Assembly: GCF_001634625.1 (NCBI RefSeq)
Contig: NZ_LRSE01000011.1
Coordinates: 45,826 to 109,825 of the forward strand
Source: Croceicoccus bisphenolivorans
Lineage (GTDB): Bacteria > Pseudomonadota > Alphaproteobacteria > Sphingomonadales > Sphingomonadaceae
Length of the DNA: 64,000 bases
Reading direction: 5' to 3'
This document shows, piece after piece, positions 21,001 through 29,365 of this stretch. How positions within the stretch are numbered: position 1 is the stretch's first letter; the number at the start of each line of letters is the position of its first letter. Below the pieces are notes generated by a model that had not been told where the DNA came from, searched no databases, and saw nothing but the letters and a program-made list of their open reading frames with translations. The translations under genes and the position numbers were made by a program.

Positions 21001-21317
21001 CGCTCGATGACGCCATCGTCGATGGTGGATTGGCGCGCGTAAGGCCGGTTCTCATGACCGCGCTCGTTGCATCGCTCGGCTTCGTGCCGATGGCGATTGC
21101 GACCGGGACCGGCGCGGAAGTGCAGCGTCCCTTGGCGACAGTCGTCATCGGAGGATTGATCACGGCCACCGCGCTCACCCTCTTCGTCTTGCCCGCAATC
21201 TTGAAGCTGGTTTTCGGGACCAGAGAAGATGACCGGACCTGGCGACAGCGCTGGTGGGACCGGCTGCGGCGCAACGTCACAACCGATGAGCAGCGCGAGC
21301 TGAAGGACATCGCATGA
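18006..21317 (+). CDS. czcA: CzcA-like RND heavy-metal efflux pump (HME-1 type)
   Basis: Inner-membrane proton-driven exporter of Co/Zn/Cd type ions, 1103 residues. The N-terminus has IDAVPDITNVQVQINTEAPALSP, a typical CzcA segment. In TM4 the signature DFGLIVDGAVIIVEN (Asp441, Asp447, Glu454) matches the HME-1 class (DFGxxxDGAVxxxEN), which in known members transports Zn, Co and Cd; this contrasts with the CusA signature in the pump at 31.3-34.5 kb. The second half ends with PLATVVIGGLITATALTLFVLPAIL. A longer cytosolic tail of about 40 residues follows. It overlaps czcB and is followed by a SpoIIAA-like gene. Confidence 0.94.
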   Translation: MDTDHMQDADRPHRHGLIGMILDVAVRFRWAMVVLTLGVAIFGVVNLLRLPIDAVPDITNVQVQINTEAPALSPSQVETQVTYPVETGLAGIEGLEMTRSISRNGFSQVTAIFEEGTDIYFARQQVNERLTPISASLPEGAEPVMGPISTGLGEVLMYTIEYEYPDGKEAPRGGAVGWQSDGSFVTERGDRLDSDVAKAAYLRTIQDWVVAPLMRSVDGVAGVDSIGGFEKQYLVQPDPARLTGYGLSFDEVIDALEAANLAEGANFVERAGEALLARVDARLGSVEDIEQAVVSTREGVPIRVGDIATVSIGGDLRTGAASLNGDEAVVGTVLMRAGENSRTVSAQAAERLEEVRSSLPEGIVAEIVYNRSSLVDATIATVEKNLVEGALLVIAILFLLLGNIRAAIIAALVIPFSMLMASIGMNRLGVSGNLMSLGALDFGLIVDGAVIIVENSVARLAARQEHEGRLLSLGERLTETRLAAQEMIKPTVYGQAIILLVFAPLLTFTGVEGKTFSPMAITVMLALASAFVLSLTFVPAMIAILLNKKLTEKEVKPIRIAKERYGPLVRRAITRPWPVIGVGVGIFAFAAVVFSFLGSEFTPQLDERDIAVQSLRIPSTSLERSLAMQRRVEDQLEQFEQVELVFSRTGTAEVASDPMPPNASDAYVILKPREEWPDPDLAKDELVAQMESALSSLVGNLYEFSQPIELRFNELIAGVRGDVAIKIYGDDLSAMTSAANEVAGVLRNVDGAADVKVQQVTGFPTLDIAFDRAAIARYGLKVEDVAQSVAIALGGRPAGLVFEGDRRFDVVVRLSDAGRDDFDQLGALPVLLPNGATIPLRSVAEFLVVDGLAEVRREQGRRLVIVSSNVRERDLGSFVEEAQERVAAQVELPAAAFIEWGGQYQNLQAAQERLQIVIPIAFAVILLLLYMAVGGWVPALAVFSAIPLALAGGIFSLALRGMPFSVSAAVGFIALSGVATLNGLVMVTAIRQRLDRGMALDDAIVDGGLARVRPVLMTALVASLGFVPMAIATGTGAEVQRPLATVVIGGLITATALTLFVLPAILKLVFGTREDDRTWRQRWWDRLRRNVTTDEQRELKDIA

Positions 21318-21339
21318 CCGATCGGGAAAGGAAAAAGCG

Positions 21340-21711
21340 GTGCTGGCACTGGAGGAAGAGAACGGACTGCTCTGGATATGCGCCGGAGGCAGGCTGGGGG
21401 ATGAAGCCTATGAGCGCTTTGTTCCCCAATTCGAACATATCGCAGAGCGCGAGGCCGGTACCGTCCCGGTGGTGATCGAGCTCGCGCGTGACTTTTCGGG
21501 TAGGGACCTTGGAGGTCTCTGGCGCGATCTCAAGTTCGACATCCGGCATAAGGATTGTTTCGGCCGGATCGCCATAATCGGCGACAGCAAATGGGAAGAG
21601 TGGGGCACGAAATTGTCATCCTCGCTCTTCCGCGCCGAAATGAAGTTCTTCCCGCCAACACAGCGTAGTCATGCGGAAAGCTGGGTGCGAACCGTGGAGG
21701 ACGCAGCATGA
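21340..21711 (+). CDS. SpoIIAA-like (STAS) small protein
   Basis: A 123-residue cytosolic protein resembling the SpoIIAA-like/DUF3478 family: LWICAGGRLGDEAYERFVPQFEHIAE, then VPVVIELARDFSGRDLGGLWRDLKFDIRHKDCFGRIAIIGDSKWEEW. Members often sit beside cation transporters; function is unknown, with a lipid or nucleotide-binding STAS-type fold proposed from structures. The start is GTG at 21340 after GGAAAGGA. It overlaps the next gene in ATGA (21708-21711), placing it within the czc transcript. Confidence 0.8.
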   Translation: MLALEEENGLLWICAGGRLGDEAYERFVPQFEHIAEREAGTVPVVIELARDFSGRDLGGLWRDLKFDIRHKDCFGRIAIIGDSKWEEWGTKLSSSLFRAEMKFFPPTQRSHAESWVRTVEDAA

Positions 21712-22346
21712 GTGGCGGACATGAGGTCGATGCCGGGTCGCCCGAAAAGCGCAAGACCCTGTGGGTTGTCCTGTGGCTTAACGTCGCTATCGCGATCGGC
21801 TTCTTCGCGGTCGGATATTTTGCCGATTCCAACGCGCTGTTGGCAAACGGCCTCGACAATTCATCGGACGCGATCGTCTATGCGCTGAGCCTTCTTGCCT
21901 TGACGCGCTCGCGTGTCTGGCAGCGTGGCGCGGCACGCTTCTCCGGCATCATGCTATTGGTGTTTGCCGCTGGCGTGATCTTCGATGCTGTCCGCCGGTT
22001 CGTCGAAGGATCGGATCCAGGCGGCTTCATGATGCTGGCGATGGCGGCGGTCGCGGCGATCGTGAACCTGATCTGCCTGCGGATGCTGCAGCGGACGAAG
22101 GAGAAAGACGTCAGCATGCGCGCCGCGACGACTTTCAGCTTCAACGATTTCATCGCCAATGGCGGCATCATTATCGCCGGAATCATTGTGATGCTGACGG
22201 GTGCCAACTGGCCCGATCTCGTAGTGGGCATCGCCGTGGCGTGCATCGCACTATACGGCGGCGTCCAGATCCTTCGGGATGCTCATCACGATATCCATGA
22301 CGAAAAAGGAACCGAGCACGAGGGAGGCGATCAGTTTCGACTATGA
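21708..22346 (+). CDS. Small CDF-type cation transporter (no C-terminal domain)
   Basis: A 212-residue membrane protein with about six helices. The likely metal site is DNSSD in TM2 (Asp-x3-Asp) and NDFIAN in TM5 (Asp-x3-Asn), replacing the His-x3-Asp pairs of CzcD. It stops after the membrane part and has only a short His/Asp-rich tail (DAHHDIHDEKGTEHEGGD), lacking the usual cytosolic CDF domain. A related protein with the same residue pattern is at 23809-24426. It overlaps czcD-like by four bases. Transport of a divalent metal is inferred from family and neighbours. Confidence 0.8.
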   Translation: MSGGHEVDAGSPEKRKTLWVVLWLNVAIAIGFFAVGYFADSNALLANGLDNSSDAIVYALSLLALTRSRVWQRGAARFSGIMLLVFAAGVIFDAVRRFVEGSDPGGFMMLAMAAVAAIVNLICLRMLQRTKEKDVSMRAATTFSFNDFIANGGIIIAGIIVMLTGANWPDLVVGIAVACIALYGGVQILRDAHHDIHDEKGTEHEGGDQFRL

Positions 22347-23296
22347 GCGCGCAGCACGACCACAGCAGTAACTCCGGGCATAGCCACGGTGAGGGAAAAC
22401 TGAGCGATCGCCAGTTGATCTTCGCGGTCGCGATAAATGTTCTGCTTACGCTGGCGCAAATCGTCGGCGGCATAGTGTCCGGCTCGCTCGCGCTCATCGC
22501 CGACGCAATGCACAACTTCAGCGACGCAGCCGCGCTTGGTATCGCGTGGTTCGCCCGCAAGATAGGCAGGCGCCCGGCCGACAAGCTGATGACATTTGGT
22601 TACGCGCAGGGGGAGGTTGTCGCCGCGCTGATCAACCTTACCACGTTGCTTATCATAGGCTTTTACCTCCTTGTGGAGGCGATCAATCGGTTCGCAGATC
22701 CGCAGCCAGTCGAGGGATGGACCGTGATCTGGGTCGCTGGCGTCGCTCTGGTGATCGACCTCGCCACCGCCTTCATCACGCACCGCGGTGCCAAGGACAG
22801 CATCAACATGAAAGCGGCGTTCCTGCACAACGTGTCGGACGCGATGGCGTCGGTCGGAGTGATTGTGGCCGGGGGCCTGATCCTGCTTTACGAACTCTAC
22901 GTGGCGGACCTTGTCATAACCGTGATCATCGCCGGCTACGTGATCTGGCAGGGCGTGAGCCTTCTTCCACGAACTGTACGTCTACTGATGGGCGCAGTAC
23001 CCGACGAGTTGGAGTTCGATCGGATCGTTGCCTTTCTCGAAAATCAGAAAGGTATCGAGAGCGTCCACCACGTTCATGTCTGGAACCTTGGTGAGCATCA
23101 TCGTGCGCTTGAGACGCACGTCGTCTTATCGTCAACCTCGCTAGATGCTTTCGAGGACCTCAAGGTTCAACTGCGAAGCCTTCTTGCCGAACGGTTTGCA
23201 ATCGGACACGCGACCTTCGAGGCGTGCAGAGCGCCAGACTGCGATAACGCGCTTGTCCCCCGAGCACCGCGTTCCCTCGATGACAAATTAAAATGA
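22343..23296 (+). CDS. czcD: CzcD-like cation diffusion facilitator
   Basis: A 317-residue inner-membrane zinc/cobalt/cadmium exporter. A His-rich N-terminus (HDHSSNSGHSHGEG) precedes six helices with the complete metal sites ADAMHNFSDAAAL (His-x3-Asp, TM2) and LHNVSDAMAS (His-x3-Asp, TM5). The C-terminal cytosolic domain contains SVHHVHVWNLGEHHRALETHV, the usual CDF dimer/metal region. Last gene of the czc run; it ends near a hairpin shared with the convergent merR gene. Confidence 0.9.
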   Translation: MSAQHDHSSNSGHSHGEGKLSDRQLIFAVAINVLLTLAQIVGGIVSGSLALIADAMHNFSDAAALGIAWFARKIGRRPADKLMTFGYAQGEVVAALINLTTLLIIGFYLLVEAINRFADPQPVEGWTVIWVAGVALVIDLATAFITHRGAKDSINMKAAFLHNVSDAMASVGVIVAGGLILLYELYVADLVITVIIAGYVIWQGVSLLPRTVRLLMGAVPDELEFDRIVAFLENQKGIESVHHVHVWNLGEHHRALETHVVLSSTSLDAFEDLKVQLRSLLAERFAIGHATFEACRAPDCDNALVPRAPRSLDDKLK

Positions 23297-23324
23297 AATC
23301 CGCAGGCGCTGACTGTCGCGGGCT

Positions 23325-23341
23325 CCCCTGATCGTCAGGGG
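23325..23341. terminator. Hairpin between convergent czcD and merR genes
   Basis: CCCCTGA-TCG-TCAGGGG is a perfect 7-bp stem with a 3-base loop, overlapping the stop codon of the merR-like gene. There is no T-run on either strand, so termination is plausible but not proven. Confidence 0.4.
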
Positions 23342-23733
23342 CCATGCGAAGCGGCAAGAGTATCGATTATCCTGCAATCGCTGATGGTATCCTGTTCACA
23401 GCTTGCGATCATGCGCGAGAGTTCATCGCGCATGATCTGCAGGGCGGCAATCTTTCGTTCTACCTGATCAAGATGCGCACGCGCCAAGGAATCGACCGCA
23501 GCGCAGGATCGATCGTCCTCGTTCGATAACTCGAGCAGTTCGCGGACATCCGGCATCGAAAAGCCGAGATCGCGCGCCCGGCGAATGAAGGTCAATGTCG
23601 CCGCCTCGTCAGGTCCGTAATCGCGATAGTTGGATCGGGTGCGGGGCGGGGCAGTTAAAATGCCTTCGCGCTCATAGAAGCGGATCGTCTCCGCCTTGAC
23701 GCCGGTTTTGCGCGCGACCTCACCAATTCTCAT
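23335..23733 (-). CDS. MerR-family metal-responsive regulator (CadR/ZntR-like)
   Basis: A 132-residue activator/repressor. The HTH MRIGEVARKTGVKAETIRFYEREGIL is followed by RSNYRDYGPDEAATLTFIRRARDLGFSMPDVRELL, typical for heavy-metal MerR proteins. Possible metal ligands are Cys in DRSCAAVD at the start of the dimerisation helix and the Cys residues in ASCEQDTISDCRI near the C-terminus, resembling CadR/PbrR/ZntR patterns for Cd, Pb, Zn. It is transcribed away from a small CDF gene at 23809, with a perfect MerR-type operator between them. Confidence 0.9.
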   Translation of the reverse strand: MRIGEVARKTGVKAETIRFYEREGILTAPPRTRSNYRDYGPDEAATLTFIRRARDLGFSMPDVRELLELSNEDDRSCAAVDSLARAHLDQVERKIAALQIMRDELSRMIASCEQDTISDCRIIDTLAASHGP

Positions 23734-23754
23734 ACCATCATCCCCAATCGCTTG

Positions 23755-23775
23755 ACCTTGTAGTGGCTACAAGGT
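23755..23775 (+). promoter_or_regulatory. MerR-type operator and promoter of the small CDF gene
   Basis: Perfect inverted repeat with arms ACCTTGTAG and CTACAAGGT around TGG. The -35 hexamer TTGACC (23753-23758) overlaps the left arm and CATAGG follows after a 19-bp spacer as the likely -10, the over-long spacing typical of MerR-activated promoters. Strongly suggests control of the CDF gene at 23809 (and the regulator itself) by the adjacent MerR protein. Confidence 0.85.
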
Positions 23776-23808
23776 GCATAGGCGGTCTTGAAACCAGGAG
23801 TCGAGTGG

Positions 23809-24426
23809 ATGGCGAAGAATTGTTGCGATGCCGCCGATGTCGGCGATGCCCATAACAATCCGCAATGGCGCCGGATCCTGTGGGTGGCCCTCGCTCTCAA
23901 CGCCATCATGTTCGCTGTTGAGATCGTGGCCGGGATAGCAGCTGATTCTCGCGCGCTTCAGGCCGATGCGCTCGATTTTCTGGGCGATTCAGCCAATTAC
24001 GCCATCAGCCTCGGAGTTGCCGGAATGGCCATTGCGTGGCGCGCACGCGCGGCGCTCGCGAAAGCGGCGACCATGCTGGGCTTCGGAATTTGGGTCCTGG
24101 GCTGGGCTCTGTGGGGCGTCTTTGCCGGCGCCTCTCCGGATGCCGGCACGATGGGAATCGTCGGTTTTCTTGCGCTCGCAGTCAACCTCGCGGTCGCGGC
24201 GATGCTCTTTCGGTATCGAACCGGGGATGCGAACATGCGCTCTGTGTGGATCTGTTCGCGCAATGACGCGATCGGTAATATCGCCGTGCTGGCGGCAGCG
24301 ATTGGCGTTTTCGGCACCGGCCGTGCGTGGCCCGATCTGGTTGTGGCGAGCATCATGGCAGGACTGGCGGTGTGGGGAAGTGCCGAGGTCTTCAAACAGG
24401 CACGTGGCGAACTGCGCTCTACCTGA
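23809..24426 (+). CDS. Small CDF-type cation transporter under MerR control
   Basis: A 205-residue membrane protein, start ATG at 23809 with AGGAG eight bases upstream. N-terminal NCCDAAD may bind metal. TM2 has DALDFLGDSANY (Asp-x3-Asp) and the fifth helix region CSRNDAIGNI (Asp-x3-Asn), the same altered metal-site pattern as the protein at 21708. It ends without a cytosolic CDF domain. Its promoter carries a perfect MerR operator, so it is likely induced by the metal sensed by the divergent regulator (Zn, Cd or Pb). Confidence 0.82.
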   Translation: MAKNCCDAADVGDAHNNPQWRRILWVALALNAIMFAVEIVAGIAADSRALQADALDFLGDSANYAISLGVAGMAIAWRARAALAKAATMLGFGIWVLGWALWGVFAGASPDAGTMGIVGFLALAVNLAVAAMLFRYRTGDANMRSVWICSRNDAIGNIAVLAAAIGVFGTGRAWPDLVVASIMAGLAVWGSAEVFKQARGELRST

Positions 24427-24487
24427 ACTCCAAAATATCCCCGCAATTGCGGATTGGAGAAAATAAGCTTCGCTCCTGCAATGCTAT

Positions 24488-24502
24488 TGCGAATTAATTG
24501 CA
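24488..24502 (+). promoter_or_regulatory. Possible Fur box upstream of cytochrome c-FTR1 gene
   Basis: The 15-bp dyad TGCGAAT-T-AATTGCA (7-1-7 arrangement) lies 20 bp before the start codon, close to an AT-rich TAATAT that could be the -10. The arms match at five of seven positions and resemble Fur sites of related alphaproteobacteria. A second palindrome CGCAATTGCG lies about 40 bp upstream. Confidence 0.4.
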
Positions 24503-24521
24503 TCTAATATAGAGGCCCCTC

Positions 24522-26474
24522 ATGCATCGCATCGTCTCCGCCACCGTCCATCCGGTAATGCGGCTCATTCTCCTGGCGCTTGCGCTGTGTCTGTCCGCCA
24601 CCGCGAGCGCGGAAGAACCCGATGTGCGTACGACTTGGCGTCTGCTCGATTATATCGCTGTCGATTACTCCGCAGCGGTGTCGAACGGGCAGGTCATCGA
24701 CGATTTTGAATACAGCGAAATGGTCGAGTTTTCTTCGACCGTCGGCGGTCAAATAGCGGCGCTCCCGGGTTCTTCGGCCAAACCTGGCCTCATCGCGATG
24801 TCGGTGGACCTGCGTCAGGCGATTGAGAAGAAAGCCTCGATCGAGCGCGTTTCCCGGCTGGCCCGTGCCTTGGGTGGATCGCTGTTGGAGGCGTACCCGG
24901 TTCCGCTGGCTCCCCGAAGCCCGCCAGATTTGTCTCGGGCAGCGTCGCTCTTTGCGCAAAACTGCGCCTCGTGTCACGGCGCTGCCGGAAGTGCGCCACC
25001 GGCCGCAATGCAGGCGCTTGATCCCCCGCCAATCGACTTCACCGATATCGACCGGGCACGGCAGCGCAGTGCGTTCGGGCTTTACCAGGTCATCACGCAG
25101 GGGCTGGAAGGAACGTCCATGGCCAGCTTCGCATCGCTGCCCGACGACGATCGCTGGGCGCTTGCATTCTATGCCGGCAGCATTGCTTTTGAAGATGTGG
25201 CCAGAGGCGAGCGCATCTGGCGTGAAGATGATGGCGTACGCCAGCTTGTCCCCGATCTCGAGACGCTCGCCGCGCTCACGCCGGAAAGTCTGGCCGACCA
25301 GATCGGCGAGGACCGCGCGCTCGCTCTCATGGCCTATCTTCGCGCCAATCCCGATGAGGTGGTACAGGCAAATGACGCAGGTTCGCTCGCCCATGTTCGC
25401 GATACGCTCGATCGCAGCCTGTTAGCCTATCAGGCTGGCGACCGTGAAGAAGCGCGGGAGCTTGCCCTGTCTGCCTATCTCGACGGGTTCGAACCCCTGG
25501 AGGCCCTCTTGGCAACGCGCGATGGCGGTTTGATGCGGGAGGTAGAACAGGCGCTCGGGCAATTTCGGGCCGGAATAGAGTCCGGTGCGGACCCATCCGA
25601 ACTACAACAACAGAGGGCTCGCATCGATACTCTGCTGGCCAGAGCCGAGGGAGCGTTGGCTCCTGAGGCGGCCAGCGAAATCTCGACCTTTCTCGGGGCG
25701 TTCACCATTCTCCTGCGCGAGGGGATCGAAGCAATTCTGGTTGTGATCGCCATGATCGCCTTTGTGAAAAAGTCGCAGCGCTCCGAGGTATTGCCTTATG
25801 TCCATGGTGGGTGGATCGCCGCTCTTCTTGCAGGTGTCGCCACTTGGGTCGTAGCAACCTACTTCGTGAGCATCAGCGGTGCGAGCCGCGAAATGACCGA
25901 AGGTATCGGCGCGCTGCTTGCGGCTGTCATTCTCGTATCGGTCGGCATCTGGATGCACGGCAAATCCCAGGCCGAGGAATGGCGGCGCTATATCCAGGAA
26001 AAAATGGGCAAGGCGCTCTCGCGCGGATCGGCATGGTTTCTCTTCGGTCTCGCCTTCGTGGTCGTCTACCGGGAAGCGTTCGAGACTATTCTGTTCTACG
26101 CTGCCCTGTGGAACCCGCAGAGCAGCGGCATCATATTGGCAGGTGCCTTGTCCGCAGTCGCGCTGCTGGCGTTCATCGCATGGGTTATGCTGCGCTACAG
26201 CCGCAAACTGCCGATCACCCAGTTCTTCCGCTATAGTGCTATCCTGATTGCGATCCTTGCGGTCATTCTCGCGGGCAAGGGCGTGGGCGCTTTCCAGGAG
26301 GCCGGAGTTCTTTCCGCCACTTTCATTGCCGGCTTGCCGCGCCTCGCCGAACTCGGCTTCTTCCCGACTGTCGAGACGATCGGCGCGCAATTGCTCACGC
26401 TGCTCGCTCTGATTGCCGGATTTCGGATAAGTCGATCACCATCGGGACCGCAGCCGGCAGCTGTCGAGGGATAG
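24522..26474 (+). CDS. Cytochrome c - FTR1 iron/lead permease fusion
   Basis: A 650-residue secreted/membrane protein. A signal peptide (LILLALALCLSATASAEE) is followed by a periplasmic helical region, a cytochrome c domain with heme motif CASCH (residues 148-152) and a Met in GTSMASF as likely axial ligand, a further helical segment, and a C-terminal seven-helix FTR1 permease. The permease has the two REXXE iron motifs: REGIE (399-403) and REAFE in VVVYREAFETILFY. FTR1 proteins import oxidised Fe(III); PbrT-type members import lead. Fusion to a cytochrome could couple oxidation or reduction of iron to uptake. Its place in a metal-resistance block suggests lead or iron handling. Confidence 0.88.
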   Translation: MHRIVSATVHPVMRLILLALALCLSATASAEEPDVRTTWRLLDYIAVDYSAAVSNGQVIDDFEYSEMVEFSSTVGGQIAALPGSSAKPGLIAMSVDLRQAIEKKASIERVSRLARALGGSLLEAYPVPLAPRSPPDLSRAASLFAQNCASCHGAAGSAPPAAMQALDPPPIDFTDIDRARQRSAFGLYQVITQGLEGTSMASFASLPDDDRWALAFYAGSIAFEDVARGERIWREDDGVRQLVPDLETLAALTPESLADQIGEDRALALMAYLRANPDEVVQANDAGSLAHVRDTLDRSLLAYQAGDREEARELALSAYLDGFEPLEALLATRDGGLMREVEQALGQFRAGIESGADPSELQQQRARIDTLLARAEGALAPEAASEISTFLGAFTILLREGIEAILVVIAMIAFVKKSQRSEVLPYVHGGWIAALLAGVATWVVATYFVSISGASREMTEGIGALLAAVILVSVGIWMHGKSQAEEWRRYIQEKMGKALSRGSAWFLFGLAFVVVYREAFETILFYAALWNPQSSGIILAGALSAVALLAFIAWVMLRYSRKLPITQFFRYSAILIAILAVILAGKGVGAFQEAGVLSATFIAGLPRLAELGFFPTVETIGAQLLTLLALIAGFRISRSPSGPQPAAVEG

Positions 26475-26491
26475 GTGATCCCGGTTTGCGA

Positions 26492-26992
26492 TCAGCGGGG
26501 TCCGGTGCCGAGACGGCGCGCGAGCCACAAGGAGGCTGTGGGAACCGCGACCCACATCACGATCGGTACCAGGCCGATTTTGGTTCCGGGCACCAGCGGC
26601 ATGATTGCACTATAGGACCACCCCCATTCGGCACCGACCGCCAGCACTTCGACCATGGCGGTAATGGCCAGGCCGATTCCCAGGAACACGACAAAACGCG
26701 AGATCGGCCAGTCTACGAGCCACGGCGTTTTACCACTGCCGACAGAGGCGCCGAGATAAGCGGCAACCATGATCCCGGCATCGCCGAACGAGGCCAGGCC
26801 GCAGCGAGTTGCTGCCTCGGCAGGCGACAGACCGGCTGACTGGTAGAAAGGAAGCTGAAGCATTTCCCAGGCGAAAGCGATGAGAATTCCGAATAAGGCG
26901 ATCCAGAGCGCTGGATGAGCACCGCGCCATTCGCGCGATTTCTCAGAGATTTGGTTTTGATCCTGCATCGTCTTATCCGTCGCTCTTGCCAT
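26492..26992 (-). CDS. Four-helix membrane protein of unknown function
   Basis: A roughly 166-residue membrane protein at the end of the cus-copper operon. After a polar N-terminus, hydrophobic helices run from WIALFGILIAFAWEMLQLPFY, GDAGIMVAAYLG, FVVFLGIGLAITAMVEVL and IGLVPIVMWVAVPTASLWLA. WEMLQLPFY, CGLASFGDAG and the final Arg-rich end are conserved-looking. I do not recognise a named family. The start is ATG at 26992 or 26968; a longer frame would overlap the ATPase gene. It lies 20 bases after the copper ATPase and is probably co-transcribed. Confidence 0.6.
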   Translation of the reverse strand: MARATDKTMQDQNQISEKSREWRGAHPALWIALFGILIAFAWEMLQLPFYQSAGLSPAEAATRCGLASFGDAGIMVAAYLGASVGSGKTPWLVDWPISRFVVFLGIGLAITAMVEVLAVGAEWGWSYSAIMPLVPGTKIGLVPIVMWVAVPTASLWLARRLGTGPR

Positions 26993-27012
26993 CTCCGTCC
27001 CGTCCCCATCGC

Positions 27013-29352
27013 TCAGGTATCGAATTTGGGAAGAGCGAGGCCGCGCAGGCGCAGGGCGTTGCCGATCACCGATACCGAAGACAGGCTCATCGCTGCGGCC
27101 GCGATCATTGGGTTCAAGAGCAACCCGGTCCATGGATAGAGAACACCTGCCGCGACCGGAATGCCGAGCGCGTTATACGCAAAAGCAAAGAACAGGTTCT
27201 GCCTGATGTTGCGCATAGTCGCCCGAGACAGGACGAGCGCCTGAACAACGCCGACGAGGTCCCCGCGCACCAGTGTCACGCCCGCGCTTTCAATCGCGAC
27301 ATCGGTACCCGTTCCCATCGCAATCCCGACGTGCGAAGCGGCAAGCGCGGGTGCGTCGTTTATGCCGTCGCCGGCCATAGCGACCCGGCGACCCTCGCTC
27401 TTCAACTGCTCGATCTTGCGATGTTTGTCCTCGGGCGAGACGTTCGCTTCGACTTCGTCGATACCGACCTGGCTTGCTACCGCACGCGCGGTGGCTTCGC
27501 TGTCGCCGGTAAGCATCACGATTTTGATGCCGCGCTCATGCAGCGCGGCAATAGCGGTGCGGCTGGTTTCCTTGATCGGATCGGCGACAGCGATAAGGCC
27601 TGCCGGTGCCCCGTCCACGGCCACGAACATCACCGTCTGTCCGAGGCTTCGGCCTTCGTCCGCCGTTGACCGCCAGCCTTCTTCGAGCGCCCCTATACGC
27701 TCCATCATCTTTTCATTCCCGATCGCGACCCTGCGCTTGTCGACATTTGCCTGGATGCCTTCGCCGGTCACGGACTCGATATCGGAAGCGTCGAGAATGG
27801 CAGCGCCCCTGTTTTGAGCCCCTTCCACGATCGCGTGGGCGAGCGGATGCTCGCTTCCTCTCTCAACGGCAGCGACAAGGCTCAGCAATTCCTGTTCGTC
27901 GAACTCTGGCTGCGGTTTTACATCGACAAGATCGGGCTTGCCCCGGGTCAGCGTGCCGGTCTTGTCGACAACCAGCGTATCGATCTTTTCCAGCGTTTCG
28001 AGGGCTTCGGCGTTCTTGATCAGGATGCCGTGCTGGGCTCCCTTGCCGGTACCGGTCATGATCGACATCGGCGTTGCCAGGCCAAGCGCGCAGGGACAGG
28101 CGATGATCAGAACGGCGACCGCGTTGACGAGTGCGTAGGCAAGAGCCGGTGCGGGCCCCCAGATGGCCCAGACGACAAAACTCACGATAGCGACAAGGAC
28201 GACGATGGGTACGAACCATCCGGTGACCTGGTCGGCGAGCCGCTGGATCGGTGCCCGGCTGCGCTGGGCCTCCGCGACCATCTGCACGATCTTCGAGAGC
28301 ATGGTGTCCGCGCCGACCTGCGTCGCGCGCATGGTAAAGCTGCCGGTCTGGTTGACAGTGCCGCCGATCACCGGATCGCCCGCGCTTTTCTTGACGGGAA
28401 TGGGTTCGCCACTGATCATGGATTCGTCGATGGCACTGCTTCCATCCTCGAGCGTGCCATCGACGGGGACCTTGTCGCCCGGACGCACGCGCAGCAGGTC
28501 CCCCGACGTCAATTCATCGAGCGGTACTTCGCGCTCGTCTCCGCGACCGAAGATCTTCATCGCGGTCGGGGGTGCGAGTTCGAGAAGCGCTCGCAAGGCG
28601 CTCGATGTCGATCCGCGCGCCTTGAGCTCGAGCACCTGCCCGAGCAGCACGAGGGTCGTGATAACCGCTGCGGCCTCGTAATAGACGCCGACCCGGCCCG
28701 TATGATCGCGGAATGCCTCGGGAAAGATGTCCGGGGCGAGGGTTGCCACAAGGCTGAACAGATAGGCGATGGCGACGCCGAAGCCGATCAGGGTGAACAT
28801 GTTGAGGTTCATGGTCCGGACCGATTGCAGCGCGCGGGTGAAGAAGGGCCAGCCGCCCCAAAGCACCACCGGAGTTGCCAGCAGGAGCTGCAGCCACTGC
28901 GCGATAGCGGGTTCGATGACCTGATCGAACGGTCGCGACGGGATCATGTCGCCCATCGCATAGGCGAAGAGCGGCAGCGTGAAGAGCGCGCTCCACCAGA
29001 ACCTTCGCCGCATGTCGACGAGTTCGGGATCGGGGCCCTCGTTCAGAGTGATCGTTTCGGGTTCGAGGGCCATCCCGCATATCGGGCAAGAGCCCGGCCC
29101 CGGCTGCCGGATCTCCGGATGCATCGGACAGGTGTATATGGTACCTTCCGGGACATCCTCGACAGCATCGAGGTGCGCCTTCGAAAGATACATCTCCGGA
29201 TCCGCGCGGAACTTGTCGAGGCAGCGCGAGGAGCAGAAGTAATGGTCGCCACCCTCGTGTCGATCGACGAAGCGGGCGCCGTCCATCTTCACGCTCATTC
29301 CGCAAACGGGGTCGGTCGCCATACCCTCGATTGCATTGTGCCCATCGCTCAT
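27013..29352 (-). CDS. copA: Copper-exporting P1B-type ATPase with YHS and HMBD domains
   Basis: A 779-residue ATP-driven copper exporter. The N-terminus has a YHS domain ([35 protein letters not shown] is its span, residues about 14-48) then an HMBD ([21 protein letters not shown] region), instead of the classical CxxC HMA domain. The membrane metal site is CPC in [11 protein letters not shown], the phosphorylated Asp is Asp463 in DKTGT, and the hinge motif is [11 protein letters not shown]. The HP motif is in SEHPLAHAI. It follows the multicopper oxidase by 13 bases in the copper operon and should pump Cu(I) from cytosol to periplasm. Confidence 0.93.
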   Translation of the reverse strand: MSDGHNAIEGMATDPVCGMSVKMDGARFVDRHEGGDHYFCSSRCLDKFRADPEMYLSKAHLDAVEDVPEGTIYTCPMHPEIRQPGPGSCPICGMALEPETITLNEGPDPELVDMRRRFWWSALFTLPLFAYAMGDMIPSRPFDQVIEPAIAQWLQLLLATPVVLWGGWPFFTRALQSVRTMNLNMFTLIGFGVAIAYLFSLVATLAPDIFPEAFRDHTGRVGVYYEAAAVITTLVLLGQVLELKARGSTSSALRALLELAPPTAMKIFGRGDEREVPLDELTSGDLLRVRPGDKVPVDGTLEDGSSAIDESMISGEPIPVKKSAGDPVIGGTVNQTGSFTMRATQVGADTMLSKIVQMVAEAQRSRAPIQRLADQVTGWFVPIVVLVAIVSFVVWAIWGPAPALAYALVNAVAVLIIACPCALGLATPMSIMTGTGKGAQHGILIKNAEALETLEKIDTLVVDKTGTLTRGKPDLVDVKPQPEFDEQELLSLVAAVERGSEHPLAHAIVEGAQNRGAAILDASDIESVTGEGIQANVDKRRVAIGNEKMMERIGALEEGWRSTADEGRSLGQTVMFVAVDGAPAGLIAVADPIKETSRTAIAALHERGIKIVMLTGDSEATARAVASQVGIDEVEANVSPEDKHRKIEQLKSEGRRVAMAGDGINDAPALAASHVGIAMGTGTDVAIESAGVTLVRGDLVGVVQALVLSRATMRNIRQNLFFAFAYNALGIPVAAGVLYPWTGLLLNPMIAAAAMSLSSVSVIGNALRLRGLALPKFDT

Positions 29353-29365
29353 CTGTCGTTCTCCC

